Below are positions 10,706-22,522 of a DNA stretch of 64,000 nucleotides, piece by piece. The stretch is from Kingdonia uniflora (lineage: Eukaryota > Streptophyta > Magnoliopsida > Ranunculales > Circaeasteraceae): positions 992,001-1,056,000 of the forward strand of contig JACGCM010002776.1 of assembly GCA_014058105.1 (NCBI GenBank). Reading direction: 5' to 3'. The first letter of the stretch is position 1; every line of letters starts with the position of its first letter. The notes under the pieces are model-generated. The model was not told where the DNA came from. It did no database searches and saw only the letters and a program-made list of their open reading frames with translations. A program made the position numbers and the translations under genes.

Positions 10706-11625
10706 TTGAGCTCGATGGGCTGTAGTACCTTCATTGGCTCTAACCTATCTTCCGATGAGAAAGAAACCATGATCCAGTTTCTTAAGAAAAATGTCAACAT
10801 CTTTGCATGGTCATTCCAAGAAATGCCTGATATTCATCCTTCAATCGCATGCCACAAACTCAACCTCCTTCCAGATTGCAAAGCAGTCGTACAAAAGCAT
10901 CAAAATCTAGCTCCCCACCTTCGGGAAGCCGTTAATAAGGAGATTGATAAACTCCTTTGAGTAAGATTTATCAAGGAAGCCAAATATCTATAATGGGTTT
11001 CTAACATAGTTGCAGTCCCTAAGAAAAATAGGAAAATTAGAGTTTGTGTTAATTTCACAAAACCCAACAAGTTTACACCAAAAGATAACTTTCCCCTCCT
11101 GCTAATCCTACAACTCCTCGACTCGGTTGCAAGACACAAACTTCTTTGAATAATGGATGTAGCTTCATGATGTAATCAGGCTCCTCTCATGGAAGAAGAT
11201 CAGGAAAAAATAACTTTTATTACAGAAAGAGGTCTTTACTGTTATATAGTAATGCCTTTCGGGCTAAAGAATGCAGGAGCCACTTACCAACGACTCATCA
11301 CCGAATTGTTCAAAGATCATTTAGGCAAAATCATGGAGGTATGCCTCGATGATATGATCTGCAAAAGCCTGAAGCGTGAAGATTACTTCAACAACCTCCA
11401 AACCATATTTAATATCCTTTGTACTTACTAGATGAAACTTAACCCTTAAAAATGCCAATTCAGTGTTGCGTCTGGCAAATTTTTTGGGCATCTGGTTAGT
11501 AAAAAGGGCATTAAAATTGATTTGGCACAAATCAAAGCACTCATGGCGATGCCATTTCCTCGAATAAAGAAAGATGTGCAAAAATTCACTGGCAAAATTG
11601 CCGCTCATCATAAATTCATATCAAA
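10706..11625 (+). pseudogene. Tat-2 reverse transcriptase
   Basis: Recognisable blocks are VAVPKKNRKIRVCVNF, YCYIVMPFGLKNAGATYQRL and the active-site box VCLDDM, where the family has Y-[VI]-D-D-M; both aspartates remain. VSKKGIKIDLAQIKAL follows. At least five in-frame stops break it. Confidence 0.8.
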
Positions 11626-11699
11626 ATCATCTAGCCGATGTAAAATTCTTTACCTCCTTCCTGAAAATCCACCTCCACTGTCTAAAAAATAAAATAAAG

Positions 11700-12080
11700 A
11701 AATCGCTTGGACTCCCGATTGGGAATTAGCTTTCCAAGATCTTAAACGATACTTGGGGAATCCTCCTATCATGAGTACTCCAGTTGATGGTGAAACATTA
11801 ACAATGTACTTATTCACAACTGATGATTCCATTAGTTCGGTTCTTATTCGAGAAGATGACAATGTTAAAAAACTAATCTACTTTATCAGCAAGACTCTAA
11901 TGCCTGCAGAGAAAAGATATACAGCCACCGAGAAACAACAACTTCCCTTTGTCTATAGCTCTCAGAAAATTTAACCTTATTTCCAAGCACATCCCATCAA
12001 GATCATTACTAAATATCCTCTCAGACTTGTACTCTCGAAAGGAAAAATCTTAAAGAGTTCAACAATGGTCCGTATTCCTT
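11700..12080 (+). pseudogene. Tat-2 RT-associated RNase H
   Basis: The segment contains MSTPVDGETLTMYLFTTDDS, YFISKTLMPAEKRY and the TATEKQQLPF block. It aligns with the first RNase H of the other Tat copies. The frame is lost downstream after 11974. Confidence 0.6.
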
Positions 12081-12109
12081 GGAAAATATAACATCTCTTT
12101 CAAACCTCA

Positions 12110-12630
12110 AATATCAATCAAAATACAAGCAGTAGCTGATTTCTTGGCAGATTTTCCGGTTGAAGACCCAAATTGGGAAGAACTCGAAGAAGTATTGGTC
12201 GACGACTCAATTTCAGAGCTAGACGCGTGGAGAATCTTTACTGATGGATCTGCGGGACCACAAGGATTAGGAATCGGCATCATTCTCGTTATACCATCCA
12301 ACCATCTCATCGAGAAAGTTATTAAACTCAAATTCTATGCCAGCAACAATAAAACAAAATATGAAGCTATCCTTCATGGACTAGATCTTGCTATAATACT
12401 CAGAGCAGAGGAAATAGCTGTCTAAGTCGACTCCTTACTCATCGTCAATCATTATAATAAAACATTCAAGACATCTGGCAAGATGGTTGACAATACAACC
12501 TTAGTCGAAGAAAGAATGAGAAAATTCAAGTCAACAACCATCTCTTACCTCCCCCAGGCCAAAAACTACCATGCTGATGCATTGGCATACATCGCCGCTA
12601 TGCTCGAAGACAGCGATAAAAGAACTTTGG
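12110..12630 (+). pseudogene. Tat-2 second, archaeal-type RNase H
   Basis: After the linker DFPVEDPNWEE comes a second RNase H with FTDGSAGPQGLGIG, KYEAILHGLDLA, VDSLLIV and YHADALAY, giving the four catalytic acidic residues. A second RNase H of archaeal type after the RT-associated one is an established mark of the Tat lineage. One stop lies just before VDSLLIV. Confidence 0.75.
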
Positions 12631-12899
12631 AAATCGAGGTTATCAAACATTCCAGACTCGATATAATCTCTACGATGCACATCAATACTATTGAAGATGA
12701 AGATAAAGATGATTAGAGAAGACCTTTTTATGCGTACCTTAATTCTAACATCCTCCCGAGTAACAAAAAAGAAGCCCGATCACTCTTGGCCAAATGTCCA
12801 CGATTCACAATCCAAGATAGAATCTTCTATCGCATTACGAGAGAAGGACCACTTATCGAATGCATCTTTCAGAAACAAGCCTAAATAAAAATCTAAGAA

Positions 12900-13905
12900 C
12901 TCCAAGAAGAAATCTGCGCGGCTCATATTTCAGAATGGTTATTGGCTCAGCGGGCATTCACTCATGGTTTATACCGGCAAAAAATGCGATCAGACTATGA
13001 AGACTTTGTTTGAAGATGCTACAAATGCTAAATCTACGCTCAAGGCATCAAAAGCCCAACACTCGACTTACACATTAGCAATGTCCTCTGGCCATTCAAA
13101 AGATGGGGGATCGATATCATTGGACCCTTCCACCCTTTATCGGGAAATCACAAATTTGTTCTTGTGGCCACAAATTACTTCATAAAATGGGTCGAAGCAG
13201 TTCCTCTTTGTCATACCGATGAAAATGAAGTCATCAAATTCCTTTGGGAATACATAATTACCAGATATGGCTCCCCACAGATGATACGATCCAACAACGG
13301 CAAATAGTTTATCAGCAATAAAGTCCTTACTTTCCTCTATAAGTAAAAGATTCGAATCACAACTTCAGCACCATACTACCCTCTAAGAAACGGACAAGCT
13401 GAAGCCATCAACAAGATCATCAAATCAAGACTCCGCAAGCTCCTCGACAAAAAGAAGGGCAGATGGGTCGATGAATTACAAAGTGTTCTATGGGCATACA
13501 GGACAACACCTCAAATATCCGCAGAATGTACTCTATTCATGATGGCCTTCGACACTGAAGCAGACATACCTTCAAACCTCGATCTACCAAGTACTCTATG
13601 AAAAGTCACAGATGAAGACAATGAGTTAGGTCTCCTCTACAACCTCAACTGGATCGAAAACACCTTGGACAAAGCCATTGTAAACTTGGGACGATGCCAT
13701 GACACACTGAAAAAAGCTTACAATAAAAAAGTTTAAACACAAAAGTTTGGTATTGGAGACCTTGTCCTTTGGCGGATTCAAGATAGTACTTGGCCTAAGA
13801 ATTCAGGAAAACTATCAAAAAACTGGGAGGGCCATACATTGTCAGTGACAAAATAGATTGTGGTACTTACTGGCTGATGATAGAAGATAAAATCCCGTTC
13901 GAATA
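12900..13905 (+). pseudogene. Tat-2 integrase
   Basis: The core is visible: WGIDIIGPFHP (first Asp), FVLVATNYFIKWVEAVP, then IRSNNGK, where the second catalytic Asp has become Asn, then RNGQAEAINKIIKSRL (Glu). The C-terminal domain holds FGIGDLVLW near 13750. The zinc-binding N-terminus is eroded. Several stops occur. Confidence 0.75.
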
Positions 13906-13985
13906 TCCATGACATATTGCACAACTGAATTTTTTTTACAGATAACAGTTTTAACCGCATTCATCAATTTAAATAAACTATCTTT

Positions 13986-14220
13986 ACTTTCACTTCAATC
14001 TTTACTTCGTCTCGATCCATACTTGATAAGTATGCATCAGACAATCAATCATCTTTACTATCTTTACTTGGTCTCGATCCATACTTTATAAGTATGCATT
14101 AGACAAGCAATCATCTATACTATCTTTACTTAGTCTCGATCCATACTTGATAAGTATGCATCCACACTGCCATGATCTTTACTATATTTACTTAGTCTAG
14201 ATCCATACTTGCTAAGTATG
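13986..14220. repeat. 62-bp tandem repeat, about four copies, with internal palindrome
   Basis: The TCTCGATCC block starts at 14010, 14072, 14134 and at 14196 (one base changed), an exact 62-bp period. Each unit contains CATACTTGATAAGTATG or a close variant, whose arms CATACTT/AAGTATG are inverted repeats. The array lies between integrase and the antisense gene, the region of Tat elements known to generate tandem repeats. Confidence 0.85.
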
Positions 14221-14689
14221 GGGAAAATTAACATTCAATCCTTCGACAACAATATCATATTACAGGATAACATTGTTTACATTCATTACTTATTGAACAC
14301 AACATGTCATGTCTTTTTTCTTTTCCATCCAATCCAGATATCCCATTGAGGATTAACATCTGGCAAACATTCCAACTACTTGCAATTACATGGCCATCTT
14401 TACATACACACAAATAGTTGCTTCAAGCAACACTCTGAGCTATCTACATTTACATTTCCCTATATCAATCTTATCAAATACTAACACTTAGCATATATTT
14501 AAATATGCATCAAATATTTTTAAACAACTCTTCGAAAACAAAGCACATACATTCAAAAAACATAGTTAAAATTGTCTCGGTCCATCAATCATTTTTACAT
14601 CACTTCTCACAAAAAACAGAAGAATATTGTTTCCAAAAACTTTATTTAAACTATAGAAGAAGACCCCACATCATCAACCTTCGATAACC

Positions 14690-16848
14690 CCTCAGGAGCA
14701 AACACATTTAATATTTCCTCAGGACGCAACCATCAGCTTCCATCATCACAAAATCATCGACAACTTCCATCCCAGAAGGATCTTCTGACGTTTCCTGCAT
14801 ATCGTCGTCTGGATCTGAATCCTCAAAGACAACACCCATGGCCCTGGCCAACTCTTTATAGTGGTCTTTCCTCTGCTCTAAAGCCTCATATTGACCTTTC
14901 GCGCTTCAACAACTTGCTCCCGTACATCCTTCTTGAAATTACTTCCCTGCAATGCCAACGCTTCCTCTTTTTCCCTAGCCAACTCAGCCCTTATCTCCTT
15001 GATCTTTTTCTCCCACTCTTTCTTCGCATCACGAAGGGAAACCTCCTTCGCCTTCCGAGCATCCAACTTGTACGTATTTAGCGTGGCATTCAACGCCTTC
15101 TTATCCTCAATCAAAGCTTATTTCTCCCTCGTCAAATCCTTATCGATGTTCTTGTATGCCACAACCTGATTTGCCAAATCGCTACTACCAACATGCGACC
15201 TTTGGCCTCCGTCAATAACTTTTTGATCTGCATTACATTCATAAATTGACTGTCCGAATGACATACAAGATTTTTTTATCGAGGCAAAGAAAAAAAAAAC
15301 CTCACCCTCGACATGTTTCGGTGGTCCTCACTGAGAAAAATTATCAAACTCTTTGCCCCAACCAAATAGTCGCCCACTTCTGCCTGCAACCCATATGCCC
15401 CAGACATACACGAATTCATAGTCTTTTGGACTTCAATCTCAGATTCCGCGATAAAAAATTTCTTCGAAGACTCTGACTCCACCCTCTTCTTCGGAAGCGT
15501 ATTTGTCGAGCCACGTGGAAGTCTCCCATCAGGCAAAGCAATTGGTACGTCAATCTTCACCCCCTCCTCATTTGTTGATCCTCGAGATGACCTCTTCGGG
15601 GGAAGTAAGGGAGGAGCAACTTGGCTAACCACCCTTTTTTTCTTACTCATTCCCAATATTTCAATGAACATCGAGTTTCTCTCTGTGGTTATGGAATCCG
15701 TCGTATACCCAGCCAAAGAAGGATTTTCCAATGGTAGACTAGACTTTGAAGCCCTTTTGTTCCTCGTCGATATCTTACCGACGATAACTGAAACTTTTGC
15801 CCCTTTTGCCCTCGACCTCTTTAAGCCTGCCTCTTGAAAAAGGGTACCCACTCGCTCTTGGTCGATGCAAAGATTGTTGATCCTACTAAAGTACCCCTTT
15901 CTAATGTTGTACAATTCCTCTTGTACTTCAGACTTACTATCGATCTCCTTCAAAGCATTACAAATAACAAAATAACAATTACACATAGATTTAGACATAA
16001 ATTAAACAAAAACTAGACATTTACGTTACCTAACTACAAACCTAAATGAATAGTCTTTCTTTCTAAGGGCTTCCCAGGATCTTTCTTGTCAAACTCATAG
16101 TTTCCAGACATGAGTAAATGTTCATCGCTATATCGCCCACTTGTTGACACTATGTTATAGAACAACGGTCTCTTCAAAAACCTCACCAAGTATCGATAGC
16201 CTAGCTTCTTCAGGTTCATCTAGAGTGTATAGTATACACATAAATCGTCAACTATGATCAAATCTTCCCCACTTGACTTTAGTCGACCATTTATCGCCCC
16301 ACATATGCAAAACAGGTCATACACATTTGGATTAAACTGACCAGGTGCCACGTTAAAAAATTCATCAACTTCTTCTGGTCCGATAGAAGAAGAAGCCTCA
16401 ACCCCTTCTTAATTTGTTCTCGATGCACGAGAATCCAGCCCAAGGGTTCTTCCTGATCGATCATATCATATTGATACTCCTCTAACCTAATATCTTCAGA
16501 AATACCATACTTCTTCTAGAAACTTAGTATCTTCGTTGTTTCCAGACCCTCTACGTAACAACCCTCCTCACCCTCTTCCATATCTTCATCCCCACCGTCA
16601 CTACCTTCTCGATCAGTAGCCTATGGCTCGTAATCCGCATCTATCTCAGTTGCCTCCTCGTCAGAAACTTCGACAATCCTAAATGTCACTCTAAACTTGT
16701 CAACACTAGGAATGTCTACACTACTCAACCCCACCCTATACCTACCACCTAACTGTTACACACAGGTAGTTACATCGATCATCAGGGGCTCTACATCTTG
16801 AAGGCTCCCGTATATATCTTTATTATCGATTGGAATTGGTTCAGCCAT
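14690..16848 (-). pseudogene. Antisense gene of Tat-2 (unknown function, coiled coil)
   Basis: It runs against pol, between integrase and the 3' LTR. The likely start is ATG at 16848, opening an acidic N-terminal part (EDMEEGEEG). A conserved middle block follows ([47 protein letters not shown]). A Ser/Lys-rich part with the basic patch MSKKKRVVS is open at 15998-15276. The C-terminus at 15114-14878 is a strongly charged coiled coil ([13 protein letters not shown] heptads, [19 protein letters not shown]). A plausible GT-AG intron lies about 15948-16030. Stops and a frameshift break it. Antisense ORFs in this position are known from some Tat elements such as Grande; their role is not established. 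Confidence 0.6.
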
Positions 16849-18326
16849 TCTAAAGAACCTAAAAATTAAATTTTATTTTTTACCACAATTAGTATCTGTC
16901 ATATCTGATACATTATATACGTTCATGTGTTCATCAACATATAGTTGTCGAGTTTACATTCCAACACATCATTATCTCATTATTATTATTACTATCTGAT
17001 GAATATCATTACTACCCAAACAAACTAACTACATTCATTTCTCGATATAATTTATCATTATTATTTTTTCTAAGTCCTAATATCGATTATTGTACTAACA
17101 TATCTTTTTGTCAAAGTTGAGGAACCCCATAGTTCTCGACTACACTTAACATGCTTCCCGCCAAAACCAATTCAAATGATTCAAAAATATACCTTCTCCG
17201 GCGAAAAATCTGGCCACATAACACCCAATCCAAAACTCTATTTCCGGTAATCTCGCATAAATCCCAACAACTTCCCTATATCACGCCGTACTCACCGCGA
17301 CACCCACCAATCCCTCTCTCCACTTCTCACCACCCATTAATCATAACTCTCCCTCTCCAACAACTTTATAACCCATAACGACTACATTGCCACCAAAACA
17401 GTACCCTTCAGCGATCACTATCATGACTTATATGATCAAACCTTAACACAGTTAAAACTTCAATTACTTACGATCCATCCTGCCTCCTTTAAATTCCTTC
17501 CACCAATACACTTACCATACCTACGTCTACACATATTTGCAAAGAATCAATCAAATATCACGTACAAACAACAAAATCACTAACCTTGAATACGTGCTGC
17601 TTTGATATCCCTCTATTTTGCCTGCTTTGCTTTCTCAATTAACACACTTATCTCCACATTCCTAATTGTTGACAATAATTCTAATGAAGAGCACAAAGAG
17701 TTCGCACTAGAAAGAATTTTTTTAGAGTTTTTAAAATATGAACAGTCGCCCACCTCAGAACTATTTAAAGACCCTACGCAACTGTTCATTGCACCACTTC
17801 GCGATCGTTCGAGTAATCGGGCATAACGCCTTACACGTCTTTCCTCAAAGTCTTTGACTTTTCTTCTTCTAAAAACCAACATTCCCCTACACTGTTAGTC
17901 TAACCCTTCCATATCTCGAAGAACTTCCTCCGACATATTCATACTCAACAAAGCATAACCTATCTTGTCACAAAGAAGTTGTACATCCTTTTCCTTATAC
18001 TTCAAAATTTTACCAATAAGAGCATACCATACCATATTTCAATCCTCTCATTACCTCCAAACATTTTTACTTTATTTACAATTCCCTATAACTAAAGAAG
18101 ATCCTCAACACCCAGTTCAAATTTCAAAATTTCATTCGACATTATAAATACCAACATGCACATTATATTAATATATTCCAACAATTTTCCAAGTCCAAAA
18201 TATATTTGACTACAATTTTACATTCCTAAACATCGACAATTACACTCTGGCAATCAAATTTATTCACATTTCACAATACAAAATAATTTAATCATTAAAT
18301 TTGACAACTTCTACAACAAATATAAT
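16849..18326. other. Region upstream of the Tat-2 antisense gene
   Basis: AT-rich sequence without recognised domains. A TATA-like CGTATATAATG (minus strand, ~16911) lies about 65 bp upstream of the antisense start and could be its promoter. A minus-strand open frame at 17882-17613 has an Arg-rich N-terminus (RRRKVKDFEERRVRRY) but no recognisable family. Confidence 0.35.
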
Positions 18327-18677
18327 TCAAATACTCCTAATCGCAGAAGCATCAACTTTCCTAATCAACATTTTCGCATGAGTATACATATTACTCATAC
18401 ATTCTGGAGGACTCCAAAATTCAAGTTGGCAGTGAAACTGAAAATCCTCTTCAGCATCCTTCGCCTCTACCTCACTCATCCCTTCGTAATTCGGTTCAAC
18501 AGGTTCTTTCATCTGATAATTAATGCACCAGTTTCTGAAGTACCATTTATATAATTCCCAGTACATTGCCTTAACGCGGCTGAACACTTCATTCCGTACC
18601 TAAGACCTAGTCTTCACCATCTCCACATACACGAAATCTCAATTCCAAGAGATTATCTTAGTAGCAGTCATTTAGAA
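18327..18677 (-). CDS. Small antisense ORF of unknown function in Tat-2
   Basis: From an ATG at 18677 the minus strand reads through two stops to a long open part at 18587-18327. The open part is acidic (EPNYEGMSEVEAKDAEEDF) and ends in a stop at 18327. It lies between the main antisense gene and the 3' LTR, on the same strand as that gene, and could be a second antisense product or a separate exon. I do not recognise it. Confidence 0.25.
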
Positions 18678-19262
18678 TCACTACGTCCACGAGATACTTA
18701 TAGTTCAACAAAGTTTAAGTCACCACAATCAACATTTATTTCTCCTTGGAACTTTATAATTTTAACGGTCAAATCAATCAACCTCAAAATCCGCTCCTGG
18801 CCCCACAATGTTAATTAAACTTTGAGATATATTATACTCGAGCCTTATACACATTCAACACATTTTACTTCGACATCATACTAATTCGATCACTTGTTTA
18901 TCTTACAATACTTTAAACAACACAAGAAATTGACAAACAAAGTTTATTAAATGAACTGACTATTATATTTTACATTCGACGAGCCACTCATTCGATTACA
19001 TTACCTCCAGTTACAATTCTATCTTTAAATCGACTTAGAGGGTTAATTGCTTTGTTCATCTTTTTACCAAAATCTGATATTATTACTTATTTTCACCAGA
19101 ATCTGACATTAGCACTTGCAACAAGGGCAACAATATCCTAAGAACCCCATGAAACTTAGGTTAGGAAACTTCTAAATAGAGCTGCTCCTGCAGAAGAACG
19201 GTAGCAGAAAATTACAAGAAGGTCATGGAGAACGACAAGATCCCAAGATGCCCAACCAGCCT

Positions 19263-19604
19263 TCACATCATCATCTTAGCCCCTTTTCCAACAATTTGAT
19301 GAACTTCAATACCTTCGGTAACTGGAACTGACAGCAACCCCAACGGATACCCCGAGTGAAAACGTTCTCTAAGTCCACCTCCCCCAAATCCCCCCACCAT
19401 GATGGCAACCAATACAAAATCACAAAACAAGGATTTGTATAAATACTTTACATCTGCTTGATCGTCACGGTAACCACCTTTCACCTCAGGCTACTTGTTG
19501 CACCACACTTGAGGCGACATATTTCCAAATAAACTACCACTCAATTCTTCTTTACACCACCTATTTATGATCGACTTACCTTTGCCAAATCTAATGTTCC
19601 ACAT
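19263..19604 (-). CDS. Small antisense ORF of unknown function near the Tat-2 3' LTR
   Basis: The frame runs from an ATG at ~19604 with one stop near 19488, then is open to 19263. It contains a hydrophobic Gly-rich patch (FVLVAIMVGGFGGGGL). It is on the same strand as the antisense gene. Coding status is uncertain. Confidence 0.2.
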
Positions 19605-19754
19605 TAATTACTCCTCGGGAAAGACATGACCAGGTTCACTTTACTTTGACCTCGAAAATGACAACATATAAACTTTCACAGACATTCGACAACCCCTTCA
19701 GATTCCACTTTCTTCTTGACACAACCACAAGTATTTTTGTCGAGAATTGGGCAA

Positions 19755-20250
19755 TTATAGTAGCATATTCCCCAGATTCGATAAGGGTAAACCAGTATAG
19801 CATAGTCAAAGACAGTCAGCACTGCATAGTCAAAGGCATGCAGCATTTGAGAAGATACCACAAGTCCTTGACCTACTAAAAGTAGCCGTAGTGCCTGGTC
19901 AAAAAAGAGCCATTACAGATCCGCGAAGTTCGCCCACTACCCCCAAAATAGGAAACCTTCTCTCTTTTTGTAAACTGCTTGTATCAACTATAAATACAGG
20001 CAGAGAATAGATTATTCAGATCCACAACTTTACTATTTACTCTACCTTACTTTACTATGACCCCTAACTTGCAATAACTAGAAACCTATTGGATTTTACA
20101 TTAAATTCCTCCTCGAGGTCGTGGTTTTTCTTAACTTTTACTAAGTTTCCACGTAAAATCTTACTTTTTTAGTTTATTATTGTACCATCCTTACGAAAAG
20201 TATTGGCGAAGCTTATCCTTTCAGAAAATGCACCATTACAGTGGTCTCAT
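19755..20250 (+). repeat. Tat-2 3' LTR
   Basis: A ~496-bp LTR with TATA box CTATAAATA (19988), the CGAGGTCGTGG...CCACG hairpin (20120-20153) and the end CACCATTACA. It is followed by GTGGT, the right copy of the target-site duplication, and not by a PBS, so it is the 3' LTR. The left boundary is set by alignment with the 782-854 remnant. Confidence 0.6.
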
Positions 20251-20284
20251 TTCATCTTCTGGGAGAACGACTAACACATCTACT
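20251..20284 (-). pseudogene. Fragment of the interrupted host coding sequence (middle piece)
   Basis: These bases lie between the 3' end of Tat-2 and the 5' end of Tat-3. On the minus strand they read CVSRSPRR then a TGA that a single C-to-T change from CGA would give. They join in frame with 37040-37288 on one side and 615-781 on the other when the insertions are removed. Confidence 0.4.
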
Positions 20285-20289
20285 ACTAC
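20285..20289. repeat. Tat-3 target-site duplication (left), ACTAC
   Basis: ACTAC here and at 37040-37044 flank the Tat-3 LTRs exactly. Five bases is the usual size for Ty3/gypsy integration. Confidence 0.85.
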
Positions 20290-20778
20290 TATAGGGACTT
20301 GACCCATGAGTTGGGATAACATCGAACTAGTAACATGCCAGACTCACATACACGTGACAAATATCCCAAGAACGTGGCTCGAGCACTCTAAATGAAACAA
20401 AACAAGTCAAGGACACCTATCACCCACGAACTAGCAGTTACGGAAATAACCTCCACTCTTTCACCAATTCTTGAGAACGTGCTGATACATGTAAACAAAC
20501 TAAAGATGAGGTCTATAAATGGAATAGAGTACCGAGAAGAAAGGGATCAAGATTTTTAAGTTTACAAGATCATAAATTGTAATCCAAATACCAATAAAGC
20601 AATAATAGTTACAGTTACTAAATCCTCAAGCAATAAAAGTTACAGTTACTAAAAGTTACAGTTACTAAAAGTTACAGTTACTAAAACCCATGTCAATTTA
20701 TATTCTCTATTCAATTTGTTGTTACATGTACATTTGGTGCAAGAGCATTTTGAGCTATTATGAAATTTGGCCCTTATA
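20290..20778 (+). repeat. Tat-3 5' LTR
   Basis: It begins TATAGGGACTT (family TGTAGGGACTT) and ends GGCCCTTATA. It shares long blocks with 36530-37039, including AACGTGGCTCGAGCACT. The TATA box CTATAAAT is near 20513. Unlike the 3' LTR it lacks the GAGGTC...TTTCCAC hairpin segment and carries a 16-bp tandem repeat in its place. Confidence 0.85.
20635..20682 (+). repeat. Three tandem 16-bp units inside the Tat-3 5' LTR
   Basis: AAAAGTTACAGTTACT is repeated three times without change, and a related copy lies just upstream (~20607). The 3' LTR has a single related copy. This is a local expansion in one LTR only. Confidence 0.85.
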
Positions 20779-20780
20779 TT

Positions 20781-20800
20781 TGGCGCCGTATGCAGAAAAG
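20781..20800 (+). other. Tat-3 primer-binding site
   Basis: TGGCGCCGTATGCAGAAAAG starts two bases after the LTR. TGGCGCC and the related TGGTGCC (Tat-4) are the form seen in Tat/Athila-type plant elements. I do not assign the tRNA. Confidence 0.7.
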
Positions 20801-20856
20801 AAAACATTTCCACAAAATCCAAAGACAGACAGTTACTCAATGATCAATTTTCAATC

Positions 20857-22440
20857 ATGGTAACATCTAAACGACCAGCCACAGTAGTTCAACATGAATT
20901 TTCCATAGAACCTGATCAACTAGCAGAATTTTGGGCGAACCTTAATGCTGAAACAGAGAAGCGAAATAAGCTCAAGTGTCAGTTGGTGCGTGACCGAGAG
21001 CTTTACGAATAACAACTCGAAGATGAAGGTAGAGCTCGACAAACAGAGTTCAAATAACATGAAGAACGTGACCATGTTGCAAACCGGCTTGAAAGCACTG
21101 TAAGATAATTAACAGGTTCAACCACCTAAGGAACGTGATCAGATACTGGAAAACTCTAGAGTTTTTGCATGAGATAGGCTGGGACCTTGAGGCACAACTA
21201 GTAGAGGAGCTTCCAGGCATCAGCACAATGATCAATACGTACTAGAAGCCTCAATTCATCCAAGATGAGAAGATCAGTTTGAAATTAGCAAGGGACGTCA
21301 GCACTTGAAGTATCCAGCAGAAGTGTCACGACTTCCATCCAGGGTGTCAATTTCTGAACGTTTGAGTGAGGGAAGCGGTAATCATAATCCCCAACCAGCA
21401 CGTCAAACCACTCCATCACCACGTCAATATGTTACACAGGAACATATGGATCAGCGAATCAAGGAGTTGATAGAAGCTCAAGCTCTCGGCATTAAGGATG
21501 AGCTAAGCAAATTGTAATGTTGCCCGATTGCCAAAGAATTATTTGATATGGAAGTACTGACAAGGTTTCATACTCTGAAAATAGGTAAGTACAAGGGCAC
21601 CAATCCTAAAGAGCATGTCCAACAATTCTAAAATTTATTAGGGTTGTATTTGAGCTTGAACCATATTCTTTGTCGATTGCATGCTACTAGTCTCCAAGGG
21701 AAGCTACTCTGATGGTTTCATTCCCTACCTAAAAATTCAATCCTCGCATTTAACCAGTTACAAAAGATCTTTGTCAAGACATGCGCTCATAACAAAGACA
21801 AGGAGGAGAATTTATACACTTTTATCAGTCTCAAACAATATTAGGGGGAGAAGCTCGAAATCTTTGTAAAGAAGTTTCTCAAACTTTCTCGGAAGGTAGA
21901 TAATCTTGATCAAAGGATAACCTTTTCAGCATTTATCAATGTACTACATATCGATTGTAAAGCAAAGGAGCATCTTTTCTTAAACAAACCCTTAACTTTG
22001 GAAGACATGATTACAAAGGTAAATAAATATATTGACCTAGAAATGATGATGTTCGAAAGGCATAAATCTACTTAAAATGTCTTAGCCGCAAAGGGTTCAA
22101 ACATAGAGAGAGATGGTGAACACAATAAAGATGGCCAGAGTAATAAAAAATGTGCTAAAACAGACACAGGCAACTCACGAAAAGGAAACTTATTACTCAA
22201 TCTAGTCCTCCAAAAGATGAATGTTAAGATCTCAGCAATTTACCCTATACTGGAGAAAGACAAGTTCTTCCATGTGGCTCAACCTCTAGAGCGCATCTAA
22301 GGCAAACCGTATTGTATGCACCCTAAAGTAATACATCAGGAAACTGCCAACTGTTATGCCCTACAAAGATTGTTGGAGTACATTTCCAAAGACGGGAGAA
22401 TACATGAGTACATTATCGACCTGGCAGGATATTAAAATTA
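20857..22440 (+). pseudogene. Tat-3 gag
   Basis: The start ATG at 20857 matches the start of Tat-4 gag (both begin MVTS, followed by a FWANLNAE/LWANLNTE block with charged coiled-coil sequence). A capsid-like region lies at ~21530-22080 in several frames. A zinc-finger-like segment, YCMHPKVIHQETANCYALQ, lies at ~22310-22370. It is heavily broken by stops and frameshifts. Confidence 0.7.
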
Positions 22441-22522
22441 AAGCTATAAGAAGCAGGTTAAAGTAATTCAGATCTAAGATCAATCCGAGGAAAAACACTT
22501 ATACTACCTCTACAACAGTTAC

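Larger units (their letters stand above)
782..20250 (+). mobile_element. Tat-2: decayed Tat-lineage Ty3/gypsy element, hit by a chromovirus
   Basis: It is bounded by GTAGT (777-781) and GTGGT (20251-20255), a one-mismatch 5-bp duplication. The order is 5' LTR remnant, chromovirus insertion, gag remnant, protease, RT, RNase H, archaeal-type RNase H, integrase, tandem repeats, antisense gene, 3' LTR. The rest of the 5' LTR, the PBS and the gag start are missing at the right edge of the chromovirus. Stops and frameshifts run through every domain, so the copy is dead. Confidence 0.7.
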
